A DNA stretch of 64,000 nucleotides, from positions 496,001 through 560,000 of the forward strand of contig JARWSJ010000003.1 of the NCBI GenBank assembly GCA_029906195.1, read 5' to 3'. Positions 1 to 8,012 of the stretch are shown here, one piece after another. How positions within the stretch are numbered: the stretch's first letter is position 1; the number at the start of each line of letters is the position of its first letter. The translations under genes and the position numbers were made by a program. Source of the stretch: Chitinophagaceae bacterium 26-R-25 (GTDB taxonomy: Bacteria; Bacteroidota; Bacteroidia; Chitinophagales; Chitinophagaceae). Below the pieces are notes generated by a model. The model did not search any database. It saw only the letters and a list, made by a program, of their open reading frames with translations, and was not told the DNA's origin.

Positions 1-50
1 CCTCCGTAGGGGCGAGTCGAATTTGCCCAATAACTGCTGAAAGTTTTGAT

Positions 51-1025
51 ATGCTGACCGACAAATTTGGAAGAAATATTAATTATTTAAGAATTGCCGT
101 TACCGACCGTTGTAATCTGCGTTGCAATTATTGCATGCCAGAAAACCAGCATTTCATGGAGCGTGAGCAGTTATTAGGCTACGAGGAGATAATACGCCTG
201 GTCTCGCTATTAAGTGAGAATGGCGTTAATAAAGTTCGCGTAACAGGTGGTGAACCTTTTGTACGAAAAGACATTTCTTCCTTGTTAAAAAGCCTGGGAA
301 GTATTGAAAATATAAAGCAGTTATCAATTACCACAAATGGCGTCCTCACTTTTTCTCATATTGCCGACCTTGTGGCTGCTGGTATCAAGAATGTAAATCT
401 TAGTCTGGATACACTTAAACGCGATAAGTTCCTGCAACTTACACACCGGGACGACTTTTTGAAAGTGCTCAATTCGTTTCACGCATTACTGGCCAATGAT
501 TTCAACGTAAAGCTGAACATGGTTGTAATGCGCGATAACGTGAATGAAATACTGGATTTTGTTGAGCTTACAAAGGCGTTGCCACTAAGCGTACGATTCA
601 TCGAAGAAATGCCATTCAACGGCCAGGGCCATGCGTATTCTGGCATTGAATGGAACTACACAAGGATTCTCTCCCACATTGAAACAAAATACAATCTACA
701 GAAAGAACAAGATCCTGCTAACGCAATAGCGGTTCACTATAAACCGGAAGGCCATATGGGCAGCATAGCCGTTATTCCTGCCTTTTCGCGCACCTTATGC
801 GGCTCGTGCAACAGATTAAGAATTACTGCAACAGGAGGTGTAAGAACTTGCCTGTATGGCAACGAAGTTTTGAATGTCAGGAACTTGATGCGCAATGGTG
901 CCAGCGATACAACGTTGATAGAAGAAATTCAAAATGCCGTTTATAACAAACCCATGGATGGTTTTACTGCAGCGGCTTCGACAAAGGCGAAAGTGCCGGA
1001 AAGTATGTCGCTGATCGGAGGGTAG
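51..1025 (+). CDS. moaA: GTP 3',8-cyclase MoaA
   Basis: Radical-SAM enzyme that converts GTP to 3',8-cyclo-GTP, the first step of molybdenum cofactor synthesis, acting in the cytoplasm. Seen: the N-terminal family signature FGRxxxYLRIAVTDRC with the CxxxCxxC cluster ligands Cys21, Cys25 and Cys28; the second cluster triad at Cys250, Cys253 and Cys267; and the C-terminal Gly-Gly tail that the family needs for activity. At 324 residues it is full length for MoaA. The ATG start fits because the conserved signature begins within four residues. No other moa gene is visible; the partners may lie left of the window edge. The stop codon is followed within two bases by an inverted repeat. Confidence 0.96.
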   Translation: MLTDKFGRNINYLRIAVTDRCNLRCNYCMPENQHFMEREQLLGYEEIIRLVSLLSENGVNKVRVTGGEPFVRKDISSLLKSLGSIENIKQLSITTNGVLTFSHIADLVAAGIKNVNLSLDTLKRDKFLQLTHRDDFLKVLNSFHALLANDFNVKLNMVVMRDNVNEILDFVELTKALPLSVRFIEEMPFNGQGHAYSGIEWNYTRILSHIETKYNLQKEQDPANAIAVHYKPEGHMGSIAVIPAFSRTLCGSCNRLRITATGGVRTCLYGNEVLNVRNLMRNGASDTTLIEEIQNAVYNKPMDGFTAAASTKAKVPESMSLIGG

Positions 1026-1027
1026 CT

Positions 1028-1125
1028 CAGGAATTAGGAATTAGGAGTTAGGAATTAGTTGGGCGTACAAGTTCAACAGGAAATTAGCCCGCATCTAATT
1101 CCTAATTTCTAACTCCTAATTCCTG
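1028..1125. repeat. Inverted repeat of reiterated GGAATTA words after moaA
   Basis: Two 31-base arms (1028-1058 and 1095-1125) are reverse complements of each other at 28 of 31 positions. Each arm is itself built of reiterated AGGAATT/AGGAGTT words. The loop is 36 bases. It lies immediately after the moaA stop codon. It belongs to the family of word-built inverted repeats found at many gene ends in this window. Confidence 0.8.
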
Positions 1126-1128
1126 AAT

Positions 1129-1155
1129 AAAAAAAACCCTTCCGTTTGGGAAGGG
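1129..1155 (-). terminator. Intrinsic terminator of the tRNA-like genes
   Basis: A 7-bp GC-rich stem (1137-1143 with 1149-1155, five-base loop) is followed on the minus strand by a run of eight T (1136 down to 1129). The orientation fits transcription leftward from the two tRNA-like genes and also guards against moaA read-through. Confidence 0.75.
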
Positions 1156-1207
1156 CTACTACTTTGTAGACACAAAGCGGTCCTAAATTAAACATGAGAA
1201 AAAGCAG

Positions 1208-1379
1208 CTGTAGGGGGAGGACTCGAACCTCCACGGGGACGTTAGCTGTAGCACAAAGTTTTAGTGGTCAACCCCGGTCGGCCATACGCGTGGTATCGTC
1301 GGCTCTATGCTATGTTTATCCGTGCTTCCCCACCCCCGAGACAAGAGGGTATGTCTGCCAAAAATTTCATCACCCCACA
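1208..1379 (-). tRNA. tRNA-like gene, copy 1, with giant variable arm
   Basis: Read on the minus strand, a full cloverleaf folds. The acceptor stem is 7 bp (TGTGGGG with CCCTACA, one G-T pair), followed by T8. The D-stem is 3 bp (ATG/CAT) with a GG-containing D-loop. The anticodon stem is 5 bp (CCCTC/GGGGG) with loop TTGTCTC. The T-arm is 5 bp with the canonical loop TTCGAGT, and the discriminator is G. The formal anticodon is GTC (1340-1342), an Asp anticodon, but base 37 is T, which is unusual. The variable arm has a GGGG/CCCC stem enclosing about 89 bases, far beyond class II tRNAs. CCA is not encoded. Total length is 172 bases. It may be a non-decoding tRNA-derived RNA, a tRNA with an inserted segment, or a pseudogene. 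Confidence 0.6.
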
Positions 1380-1461
1380 ATATTTACCAAAGAATACAAT
1401 AGATTTGCAATTTTTAAATAAAATTCAAATATTGGAATAGTTTCTTTGATATTTTAATGAG

Positions 1462-1582
1462 CTGTAGGAGAAGGACTCGAACCTCCACGAGGCAATTAGT
1501 CTAGCTGAAAGCGTTGATTTGTCTTGTTTTCCTCACCCCCGAGACAAGAGGGCATGTCTGCCGAAAATTTCATCATCCCACA
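1462..1582 (-). tRNA. tRNA-like gene, copy 2, with long variable arm
   Basis: This is a diverged paralogue of the copy at 1208-1379 with the same cloverleaf. The acceptor is TGTGGGA/TCCTACA, the D-stem ATG/CAT, the anticodon stem CCCTC/GGGGG, and the loop TTGTCTC is identical (formal anticodon GTC at 1543-1545). The T-loop is TTCGAGT and the discriminator is G. The variable-arm stem is GAGG/CCTC and encloses 38 bases. Compared with copy 1, the acceptor (G-C to A-T) and the variable-arm stem (GGGG/CCCC to GAGG/CCTC) change in a compensatory way, so both RNAs appear to be under folding selection. The D-arm and long variable arm resemble class II (Leu/Ser/Tyr) tRNAs, not tRNA-Asp. Confidence 0.6.
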
Positions 1583-1721
1583 GTGTGTTAAAGAACTTTC
1601 TGATGCAATATTAAATAAAAACCTCGATTTGATGTATAATATTTAATAAAAAATTTGAAACTTTAGAGAAAATGTAATTATATTTGTAATAATTTGATAT
1701 TATCTAATAAACATGTAGAAA

Positions 1722-2195
1722 ATGGCAACTAAATTAAATCTTGATAAACTGGATTATCAGATAATCCAGGAGATGATGGAAAACGCGGAAATTTCGTACG
1801 CAGACTTAGGAAAAAAGTTTTTTGTGTCCGCAGGTACAATACACGTGCGCATCAAAAAATTACAGGAAGCCGGTGTAGTTAAAGGTACAAAATTGAATGT
1901 GGATTTGAAACAGTTAGGTTACGATGTCATCGCATTCATTGGTGTGTATCTTGAAAAGAGTTCTCTGTACGACATCGTTGCAGAAGAACTTCGTAAGATT
2001 CCCCAGATCGTTCGTCTGAATTACACAACCGGTAATTACTCTATGTTTGGCGAAGTAGTATGTAAAGACATTACAGAGCTTCGACAAATTCTTCACGACG
2101 ATCTTCAAAAAATAAAAGGCATAGAAAGAACAGAAACGTTCATCTCTCTTGATGAAAGCTTTGGCAGAAATGTACAGGTGTATAAAACTAAATAG
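1722..2195 (+). CDS. Lrp/AsnC-family transcriptional regulator
   Basis: Cytoplasmic DNA-binding regulator of the feast/famine family, normally responsive to an amino acid. Seen: an N-terminal helix-turn-helix (about residues 5-60, typical LDxxDxxIIxxMMxNAxxSYADLGKKF pattern) and a C-terminal RAM ligand-binding alpha/beta domain. At 157 residues it is normal for the family. It stands alone between the tRNA-like genes and a convergent ABC permease and ends at a perfect hairpin terminator. The ligand and targets cannot be told from the sequence. Confidence 0.92.
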   Translation: MATKLNLDKLDYQIIQEMMENAEISYADLGKKFFVSAGTIHVRIKKLQEAGVVKGTKLNVDLKQLGYDVIAFIGVYLEKSSLYDIVAEELRKIPQIVRLNYTTGNYSMFGEVVCKDITELRQILHDDLQKIKGIERTETFISLDESFGRNVQVYKTK

Positions 2196-2254
2196 TTAAA
2201 AACCTACAACATTTTTCTGCATGCTATATTAACACGATTGCATTGCGAAAAAGT

Positions 2255-2284
2255 AAAATGGCCGACAGTTATGTCGGCCATTTT
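2255..2284. terminator. Bidirectional hairpin terminator after the Lrp gene
   Basis: A perfect 13-bp stem (2255-2267 with 2272-2284) has a GTTA loop, a GC-rich core and A and T flanks on both sides. It can terminate the Lrp gene and also stop transcripts coming from the opposite strand. Confidence 0.85.
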
Positions 2285-2290
2285 GTATTT

Positions 2291-2454
2291 GAGAGAATGG
2301 AACGCAGATTTTCATGATTGTCAAGATCTCTTATGATTTTTGATTTGAAGAGTTTGATATTACGGTGCGATAGCTACTTCGTCGTAAGCTGGCGCAAGAA
2401 AAATTTCAAATCATCATTAATCATGACAATCATGAAAATCTGCGTTCCAATCTC
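2291..2454. repeat. Long inverted repeat between convergent genes
   Basis: The left arm (about 2291-2349) and right arm (about 2404-2454) are near reverse complements sharing GGAACGCAGATTTTCATGAT. The central loop holds no gene. The right arm runs into the stop codon of the ABC permease. The GGAACGCAG word recurs in the inverted repeat at the end of the window (63944-63997). Confidence 0.75.
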
Positions 2455-3538
2455 ACTTCACGTTCAACGCATCTCTCAATCCGTTTCCTAATAAATTAAA
2501 TGCTAGTACCAGCAGCATAATGGCAAAGCCCGGAGCCAGTGCCAGCATTGGGTTGTGGGTGATAATGAAGTTGTAGTTTTCTTTGATCATCAATCCCCAG
2601 CTTGGTTGTGGAGGCTGTACACCAACGCCGAGAAAACTTAAACCCGCTTCGATAACTATTGCAGAGGCAAAGTTTGACGCGGCAACAACTAAAATTGGCC
2701 CCCAGATATTTGGCAAAATGTGTTTGAAAATGATGCGCATGTTTGTGAAGCCCAAAGCTTTTCCCGCTTCCACGTATTCCAGTTCGCGAACACTGAGTAC
2801 CTGCCCGCGCACCATGCGCGCCACATTGATCCACATCGTTAAACCCACTGCTATAAATACCTGCCAGAACCCTTTTCCCAAAAGCAGTGTAATAGCAAAT
2901 ACCAGTAATAGTGTGGGGATGCTCCAAAGTACATTTACAAACCACATCACTATATCGTCGATCCACCCGCGATAGTAACCTGCAACTGCCCCGGCAATGA
3001 TGCCGATAGACAGCGAGATGATCACTGCGATCAAACCAACACCGAGGCTTACCCGTATACCAATGATCAGGCGGCTCAGGATATCGCGACCGAATTTATC
3101 TGTACCAAGCAGGAATTTCCTCGTCACAAAATTTGATTCGATGGGTTGTGACAGCAAGTTTTTTGCGACAGATATGTCTTCCGATACACCTTCATCTATG
3201 TATTTTTTGTACACGATGCTATCTGCATGTTCTGTGTAAGAAACTATTGGAACATAGTCGGCAATATCTTCTTTGCCAAAGAAGAAACGATCGAAAATAT
3301 TTTTCTTTTCAATGTATCGATGATTGTTAAGTAAAATAAATTTTTGTGTAAAGCCGGGCTTTTGTCCGGCAATTTCAACTACCATCCGGTTGCCGTAAGG
3401 GGAGCTGTCCGGCGCAATTACATAGGCAAAAAGGGCAATGAATAAAGATGCCGCGATAATAGCCAGTCCAAAAACAGCGCCTTTGTTTCTGCGCAGTCTT
3501 TTCCATGCCATGTTTTGTAAAGAGTCGTTTGCGGACAT
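2453..3538 (-). CDS. Oligopeptide/dipeptide ABC transporter permease, OppC/DppC type
   Basis: Inner-membrane permease subunit of a peptide-type ABC importer. Seen: an N-terminal OppC_N segment with one transmembrane helix (about residues 18-42), then an unusually long periplasmic stretch of about 100 residues, then the motif LLGTDKFGRDILSRL and a five-helix permease domain with the EAA loop (EAGKALGFTNMRIIFKHILPN region, minus-strand DNA about 2715-2780) that contacts the ATPase. At 361 residues it is slightly longer than typical DppC because of the insert. No partner permease, ATPase or binding protein is adjacent, so it is an orphan subunit here. The stop codon touches the flanking inverted repeat. 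Confidence 0.9.
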   Translation of the reverse strand: MSANDSLQNMAWKRLRRNKGAVFGLAIIAASLFIALFAYVIAPDSSPYGNRMVVEIAGQKPGFTQKFILLNNHRYIEKKNIFDRFFFGKEDIADYVPIVSYTEHADSIVYKKYIDEGVSEDISVAKNLLSQPIESNFVTRKFLLGTDKFGRDILSRLIIGIRVSLGVGLIAVIISLSIGIIAGAVAGYYRGWIDDIVMWFVNVLWSIPTLLLVFAITLLLGKGFWQVFIAVGLTMWINVARMVRGQVLSVRELEYVEAGKALGFTNMRIIFKHILPNIWGPILVVAASNFASAIVIEAGLSFLGVGVQPPQPSWGLMIKENYNFIITHNPMLALAPGFAIMLLVLAFNLLGNGLRDALNVK

Positions 3539-3561
3539 GCATTCAAGATAGGCAAAATAAT

Positions 3562-3626
3562 AAATGAATAATTGAATTATTGAATTATTGATAAAAGAGG
3601 TGCGGATCTCAATGATTCAATCATTT
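3562..3626. repeat. Short inverted repeat of ATTGAATTATTG words
   Basis: The left arm (about 3562-3590) has reiterated TTGAATTA words. The right arm (about 3610-3626) is a partial reverse complement and overlaps the 3' end and stop codon of the minus-strand glycosyltransferase. A weaker member of the window's gene-end repeat family. Confidence 0.5.
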
Positions 3627-4760
3627 CACCATGCGTCCCTTCCATTCATATTTCCCAAACTTGCCGAGAAACCCTGCTATTACGGTGTACACAATATGTA
3701 TGGGCTGCAGCGGAAGAAAATAATACATCAATTTATTTAATGAAAAGAAATTTGCCACACGGCCCACAAATGCATACTCGATAATTGTTTTAGTGAGGAT
3801 CAGTAATATAAAATAGGATAAAAACGCAATATTGAAAACCGCGTACAACAGCGTAAGCAATAAAAACAAGTTAAGAAAGTACACGAGAAACAACACTTTC
3901 GTAATGCGTTTATCATCATATTTATCGGCCTTGCTTGCCCATCTTATACGTTGATTAAAAAATTCCTTCCATGATGTGGCGGGCTGTGTAGAGACAATTG
4001 CTTCCTGTGATTTTAAGAAAAAGAATTTGTCAGGATAAGCCATTACGATCTTATGCATCAGGAGCATGTCATCACCGCTTGCAATATTATCTACATTTTT
4101 AAAGCCATTGACTTCGTAAAAAACACGCTTTAAATAAGCGAGGTTGGCGCCATTGCACATAGAGTGGAACCTGCGATGCACCGATGCTCCGGTAATTCCC
4201 TGCAGAATTAAAAAGTCCAGCGATTGAAAAAAAGAAAGCAAGCCGGTTTTTAATACGATCTTAACTGGCGCTGCAATCAATACCGCTTGTGTTTTTGATT
4301 GGTATGCTGCAATGCTTCGCAACCAGTTTATATCGGCAAAACAATCGGCATCTGTCGTAACGATCAGATCACCGGAAGACTGGGAAATGGCAACTTCAAT
4401 CGCCTTTTTTTTATAGGAATTTAAACCAGCTTCTACGTGGTCCGCAAGATTAATGAGCCTTACATTTTGATAGGAAAAACGTCGAATAATATTTTCAGTG
4501 TCATCTGTTGAATGATCATTTATCACAATCACTTCAAAAAGTTGCGTAGGATAATTTTGGGCAACAATAGATTGAAGGCACAAGCCGATATTTTGCTCTT
4601 CATTTCTTGCCGGTATGATCACTGATATTTTTGTCGATGGGACGAAGCTTTCTACATCTGCCTCACTAAAAGAAGGCAGCGTTCTCCAGCCCTTATCATA
4701 AAAGGCAATGAGAAAAGCATAGAGTATCAGCAGAGCCAGACTTGCGAGAAACAATATCAT
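3621..4760 (-). CDS. Membrane-anchored family 2 glycosyltransferase
   Basis: Processive-type GT2 enzyme. Seen: an N-terminal transmembrane helix (residues 1-20); a GT-A fold starting KISVIIPARNEE (about residue 45) with nucleotide-binding VINDHSTDDT; a DADCF metal-binding motif (about residue 135); a downstream GDDMLL and QRIRW acceptor/processivity motif (Q-x-x-R-W, about residue 270); and three or four C-terminal transmembrane helices. This layout is typical of enzymes adding sugars to membrane lipid or polysaccharide at the inner membrane. The substrate is unknown. It lies upstream of no partner glycan gene; the next gene on the same strand is a hydrolase about 170 bases away. Confidence 0.87.
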   Translation of the reverse strand: MILFLASLALLILYAFLIAFYDKGWRTLPSFSEADVESFVPSTKISVIIPARNEEQNIGLCLQSIVAQNYPTQLFEVIVINDHSTDDTENIIRRFSYQNVRLINLADHVEAGLNSYKKKAIEVAISQSSGDLIVTTDADCFADINWLRSIAAYQSKTQAVLIAAPVKIVLKTGLLSFFQSLDFLILQGITGASVHRRFHSMCNGANLAYLKRVFYEVNGFKNVDNIASGDDMLLMHKIVMAYPDKFFFLKSQEAIVSTQPATSWKEFFNQRIRWASKADKYDDKRITKVLFLVYFLNLFLLLTLLYAVFNIAFLSYFILLILTKTIIEYAFVGRVANFFSLNKLMYYFLPLQPIHIVYTVIAGFLGKFGKYEWKGRMVK

Positions 4761-4776
4761 GGAACAAATGTAAGAG

Positions 4777-4935
4777 CAATTGGGAATTAAGAATTAGGAA
4801 TTAAGAATTAAGAATTCTTCGGGCGTTGCATTGCTTATTTTGTTTTAATACCAATGCTGACAGTTTTAATCTTTGCATTTCGTCGGTGAGCATCACACAA
4901 AGCATTCTTAATTCCTAATTCCTAATTCTTAATTG
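4777..4935. repeat. Inverted repeat of GAATTAAGAATTA words
   Basis: The left arm 4777-4819 and right arm 4904-4935 are built of GAATTA/TTAATTC words and are reverse complements over about 30 bases. The loop is about 84 bases. The right arm covers the TAA stop of the minus-strand hydrolase, so the repeat supplies the stop codon. Confidence 0.75.
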
Positions 4936-5744
4936 TACAGCTGCGCTGTCAAAGCCTCCATATACTGCTCACGCAGCAAATGATGCCCGGAGTTTATCAC
5001 GGTCAGCTTGCAAAGGCTGCCCATCGACTGACAAAAAGTAGTAGCGTGCCTTTCCAAAATAAGATGATCAAATTTGCCGAATACAAGCCTTACAGGTGTT
5101 TGATTTTTGGTGGCATATTGAATGATCTTATTGAAATCTGGTCGTGACTTTCTGAAACAGGTCCAACGGGCATATAATTGCTCTGCCAGCTCTTTATCTT
5201 CCAGGTAATGCCTGGCCAATTTCAATACACTAAGATTGATGAACCTGAAGGTGTACAGAAACTTGGCCAACTGCAATATCCACGCGGGATGGTGCACCGT
5301 AAAGCGAAACAACCTGTTTCCTAAATATGTTTGCGTAGCAAGCCAATACCAAAAGTTATTGGTGAAGCCATCTGAAGCAAGTAAAATAAGTTTCTCAATT
5401 TTTTGCGGCATGTGTTCAAACAATGACAGCGCAATTCTTCCGCCCATGCTATAACCAAGTAATGTAAACTGCGCGGCGGATATATTTTCCTGTCGCAGAA
5501 TGCGGGCAATTATTTCTTCCCAATCATTTCCTCCAATACCTGCGGTGGCAGATTCTTTCCAGCTCGTTTTTCCATGAAATGGCATGTCAATGCAAATGGC
5601 CGTGTATTCATTAACGAGAGTTTGGCAAAAAAGGTCAAACGTATCAGCATTCTCATCGTACCCATGCAGGCAGATCAATATCTTTTTGCCGCTGCCACTG
5701 GTGGTATAATTGATTTGTGATGATAGGTATGATACGGTTGGCAA
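4929..5744 (-). CDS. Alpha/beta hydrolase
   Basis: Predicted cytoplasmic serine hydrolase. Seen: an oxyanion-hole motif CLHGYDE (about residues 24-30), the nucleophile elbow GYSMGG (about residue 98), a late acid in GKFDHL, and a catalytic His in NSGHHLL near the C-terminus, so a complete Ser-Asp-His triad is present. At 271 residues it is normal for the fold. The frame opens with TTG at 5744-5742, and there is no ATG before the conserved core; TTG is the likely but unproven start. The stop codon lies inside the flanking inverted repeat. The substrate cannot be assigned. Confidence 0.85.
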   Translation of the reverse strand: MPTVSYLSSQINYTTSGSGKKILICLHGYDENADTFDLFCQTLVNEYTAICIDMPFHGKTSWKESATAGIGGNDWEEIIARILRQENISAAQFTLLGYSMGGRIALSLFEHMPQKIEKLILLASDGFTNNFWYWLATQTYLGNRLFRFTVHHPAWILQLAKFLYTFRFINLSVLKLARHYLEDKELAEQLYARWTCFRKSRPDFNKIIQYATKNQTPVRLVFGKFDHLILERHATTFCQSMGSLCKLTVINSGHHLLREQYMEALTAQLYN

Positions 5745-5750
5745 GATGTG

Positions 5751-5903
5751 CGTTTTGAGTTCTAAGTTATGAGTTCTGAGTTATAAGTGGTGAGTTCGGA
5801 ACTTGCAATCGTTGTCAACTTGTAGCAACTCCGCATATATTACCCAAAACTCATAACTCACTACTCCTGCCTTAATAACAAGTCGGGCAGGCAAAACTCA
5901 CAA
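5751..5903. repeat. Inverted repeat of GAGTTCTGAGTTAT words with GCCTGCCCGACTTG hairpin
   Basis: The left arm (about 5751-5796) is made of TGAGTT/TAAGTT words; the right arm (about 5846-5903) is the reverse-complement type ACTCATAACTC. The right arm contains a small hairpin with CCTGCC and GGGCAGG, which has a close relative at 18249-18277. Unlike most members it lies between divergent genes (the hydrolase and gmk). Confidence 0.7.
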
Positions 5904-5944
5904 CCCGATTTCCAATTTTCCCCATTTCCCTATTACTTTGCACA

Positions 5945-6526
5945 ATGGCAGGATTATACAGAAATAAGATCATCATTATTACAGCGCCGTCTGGTGCGGG
6001 AAAAACTTCTATCACGCATTATTTGCTTCATAAATATCCACAGCTGGCATTTTCAATATCGGCTGCCACGCGTAGTGCACGCGGACTGGAAAAAAATGGT
6101 GTTGATTACTATTTTTTACAGTTGGAAGACTTTCAACATAAAATCCGCCAGAATGAATTTGTAGAATGGGAAATGGTGTATGAGGGAAAATACTATGGCA
6201 CACTTAAAAGTGAACTCGAGCGCATCTGGGCAAATGACCAAATCCCGATGTTGGACATAGACGTAAAAGGCGCCATTCACGTGCAGCAACAATACCCGCA
6301 AACTTCACTTTCTCTTTTCATAGAACCACCCGGAGTGGCAGAGCTCAGGCGTCGCCTAGAAAGCCGTGGAACGGAAACGGAAGAAAGCCTGCAGGCACGA
6401 GTTAACAAGGCTTCTTATGAAATTTCGTTCAAGCATCATTTTAATCATGTGATTCTGAATGACAAACTGGAAAAAGCTTGTCACGAAGCCGCCGGAATCA
6501 TCGAAAAATTCCTCGAAATACGATAA
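5945..6526 (+). CDS. gmk: Guanylate kinase
   Basis: Catalyses ATP + GMP to ADP + GDP in the cytoplasm, an essential step of GTP synthesis. Seen: the P-loop APSGAGKTS (residues 14-22), the GMP-binding stretch with SAATRSARGLEKNGVDYYF, the downstream EWEMVYEGKYYGT, and DIDVKGA. At 193 residues it is normal length. The ATG start follows a TACTTTGCACA sequence closely. It sits 41 bases upstream of the CorC-like gene on the same strand and may be co-transcribed with it. Confidence 0.97.
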   Translation: MAGLYRNKIIIITAPSGAGKTSITHYLLHKYPQLAFSISAATRSARGLEKNGVDYYFLQLEDFQHKIRQNEFVEWEMVYEGKYYGTLKSELERIWANDQIPMLDIDVKGAIHVQQQYPQTSLSLFIEPPGVAELRRRLESRGTETEESLQARVNKASYEISFKHHFNHVILNDKLEKACHEAAGIIEKFLEIR

Positions 6527-6567
6527 TATAACATGATAAAGTTTAATTTTTATTACATTCGTAATGC

Positions 6568-7851
6568 ATGATTAACCTGTACACCTTTATCTGGATCATT
6601 GTATCAATTTTACTCACTGGTTTTTTTGTGGGTATCAATATTGCCTTTGTAAATCTTAACAGGCTCTCTGTTGAACTTAGAAAGAAGCAAGGGAAAATGA
6701 GCGGAAAAATAATCTCGGCCTATTTTGAACATCCCGTTCAATTCATCGGCGTCACGCTCATTGGTCTTAACATTTCCCTCGTTGTATATGGGGTTTTAAT
6801 TGGTGAAATGCTTGATCCCGTGTGGAACATGCTTATTATCAAAGAACATATTGCCAGTAATTATGTCAATCTTTTAAGACTCCTGTTAGAAACGCTGGTA
6901 TCAACGGTTATCATTGTTCTTCTGGGAAGCTTTCTTCCTTACGCAATATGGAGATCAAAAAATGAAGTACTGCTCACAGGCTTTGTAGCGCGGATCGTTC
7001 AGTTTTTCTATTCTTTATTGACCCCGCTTGTAAATTTCTTTATTTACATATCTGAGTGGATATTGAAATACCTCTTCAACATACGTGTAGATGAGCGAAA
7101 AGAAGCCTTTGTGCGTGCTGACCTGGATTATTTTTTCCAACACAATGGCGAGCAGGACATGGAATCCACCGATCTCAATACAGAACTTTTTGAGAATGCG
7201 TTATCTCTTCCCAATATTAAAGTGCGTCAATGTTTGGTGCCGCGTAAAGAAATTGAAGGCGTAGACGCCAAGTTGTCCATCGGGGATTTGAAAAAGAAAT
7301 TCATATCCACCAAGCTCAGCAAGCTGGTTGTGTACGAAGAGAATATTGATCACATTGTCGGCTACGTGCATCAGTTGGATCTTTTTAAAAAGCCGCAAGA
7401 CATCAAGTCTATTTTGCACCCCATACCTGCGGTTCCGCAGAGCATGAGTGTAAGCGATCTGATAAATAAATTTACACTGGAGCGAAAAAGTATTGCCTGG
7501 GTGGTAGATGAGTTCGGCGGCACTGCCGGAATTGTTACCATGGAGGATCTGTTGGAAGAAATATTCGGCGACATTCGCGATGAGTATGACACAGAAGAAT
7601 TTGAAGAAAAGAAACTGAGTGATGAGGAATATATTTTGTCTGGCAGGCTGGAACTTGATTACCTCAACGAAAAATACGGGCTTGAATTTCCTGAAAAAGA
7701 ATCTGAAACGCTTTCCGGATACATTATTCAGCAGCATGAAACCATTCCAAAGGCCAAGGATAGAATTATCATAGGCAACTATGAGTTCGATATCATGTCG
7801 GTAAGCGACACCCGCATAGAAATGGTCAAAATGAAAGTCTTAAATAGTTGA
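6568..7851 (+). CDS. CorC/HlyC-type transporter with DUF21 and CBS domains
   Basis: Inner-membrane protein of the CNNM/CorC (hemolysin C) family, linked to divalent-cation homeostasis; in Bacteroidetes the gliding protein GldE shares this architecture. Seen: a DUF21 membrane domain with about four helices (residues 5-165), two CBS motifs (about residues 215-330, with WVVDEFGGTAGIVTMEDLLEEIFGD region in the second), and a C-terminal CorC_HlyC domain (about 340-425). The total of 427 residues fits the family. The TGA stop lies inside the adjacent AGTTGAAAA repeat, so the last codons are repeat-derived. Whether it is GldE or a general ion transporter cannot be decided. Confidence 0.88.
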   Translation: MINLYTFIWIIVSILLTGFFVGINIAFVNLNRLSVELRKKQGKMSGKIISAYFEHPVQFIGVTLIGLNISLVVYGVLIGEMLDPVWNMLIIKEHIASNYVNLLRLLLETLVSTVIIVLLGSFLPYAIWRSKNEVLLTGFVARIVQFFYSLLTPLVNFFIYISEWILKYLFNIRVDERKEAFVRADLDYFFQHNGEQDMESTDLNTELFENALSLPNIKVRQCLVPRKEIEGVDAKLSIGDLKKKFISTKLSKLVVYEENIDHIVGYVHQLDLFKKPQDIKSILHPIPAVPQSMSVSDLINKFTLERKSIAWVVDEFGGTAGIVTMEDLLEEIFGDIRDEYDTEEFEEKKLSDEEYILSGRLELDYLNEKYGLEFPEKESETLSGYIIQQHETIPKAKDRIIIGNYEFDIMSVSDTRIEMVKMKVLNS

Positions 7852-7986
7852 AAATTGAAAGTTGAAAGTTGAAAATGAATGACTTATTTGTCGGATTCCC
7901 CATTTTCAATTTTCAACTTTCAACTTTCAATTAACTCATTAACATCTCATTTTCAACTTTCAACTTTCAATTCTCAACTTTCAACT
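7848..7986. repeat. Inverted repeat of GTTGAAAATTGAAA words
   Basis: The left arm 7848-7881 consists of GTTGAAAGTTGAAAA words. Two right arms (7902-7932 and 7949-7986) consist of TTTTCAACTTTCAA words, so the right side is duplicated. The left arm contains the TGA stop of the upstream CorC-like gene. The last right arm reaches the putative tatC promoter. Confidence 0.8.
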
Positions 7987-7993
7987 ACTTTTG
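7986..7993 (+). promoter_or_regulatory. Candidate -7 element for tatC
   Basis: TACTTTTG matches the Bacteroidetes -7 consensus TAnnTTTG and lies 20 bases before the tatC ATG. No clear TTG -33 element is present upstream because that space is filled by the repeat. Confidence 0.35.
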
Positions 7994-8012
7994 CCCCGCT
8001 TTCTAAAAACTT

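Noticed and set aside
1194-1421. 75-residue plus-strand reading frame
   Set aside because: It runs antisense through tRNA-like copy 1, has low-complexity arginine-rich sequence and no ribosome-binding context; it is a by-product of the RNA gene.
1462-1582. tmRNA or T-box element
   Set aside because: No tmRNA tag reading frame, no tmRNA 5' signature, and no T-box specifier or antiterminator layout; the cloverleaf explains the conserved bases better.
2496-2966. 156-residue minus-strand frame inside the ABC permease gene
   Set aside because: It overlaps the well-supported permease in another frame, is rich in Cys/His/Arg without domain pattern, and is a shadow.
5751-5903. CRISPR array
   Set aside because: The reiterated words are 6-10 bases with no unique spacers, and no cas gene is in the window.
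7848-7986. Phase-variable promoter or microsatellite
   Set aside because: Words are imperfect and arranged as inverted arms, not as one uniform tract; no site-specific recombinase gene is nearby.
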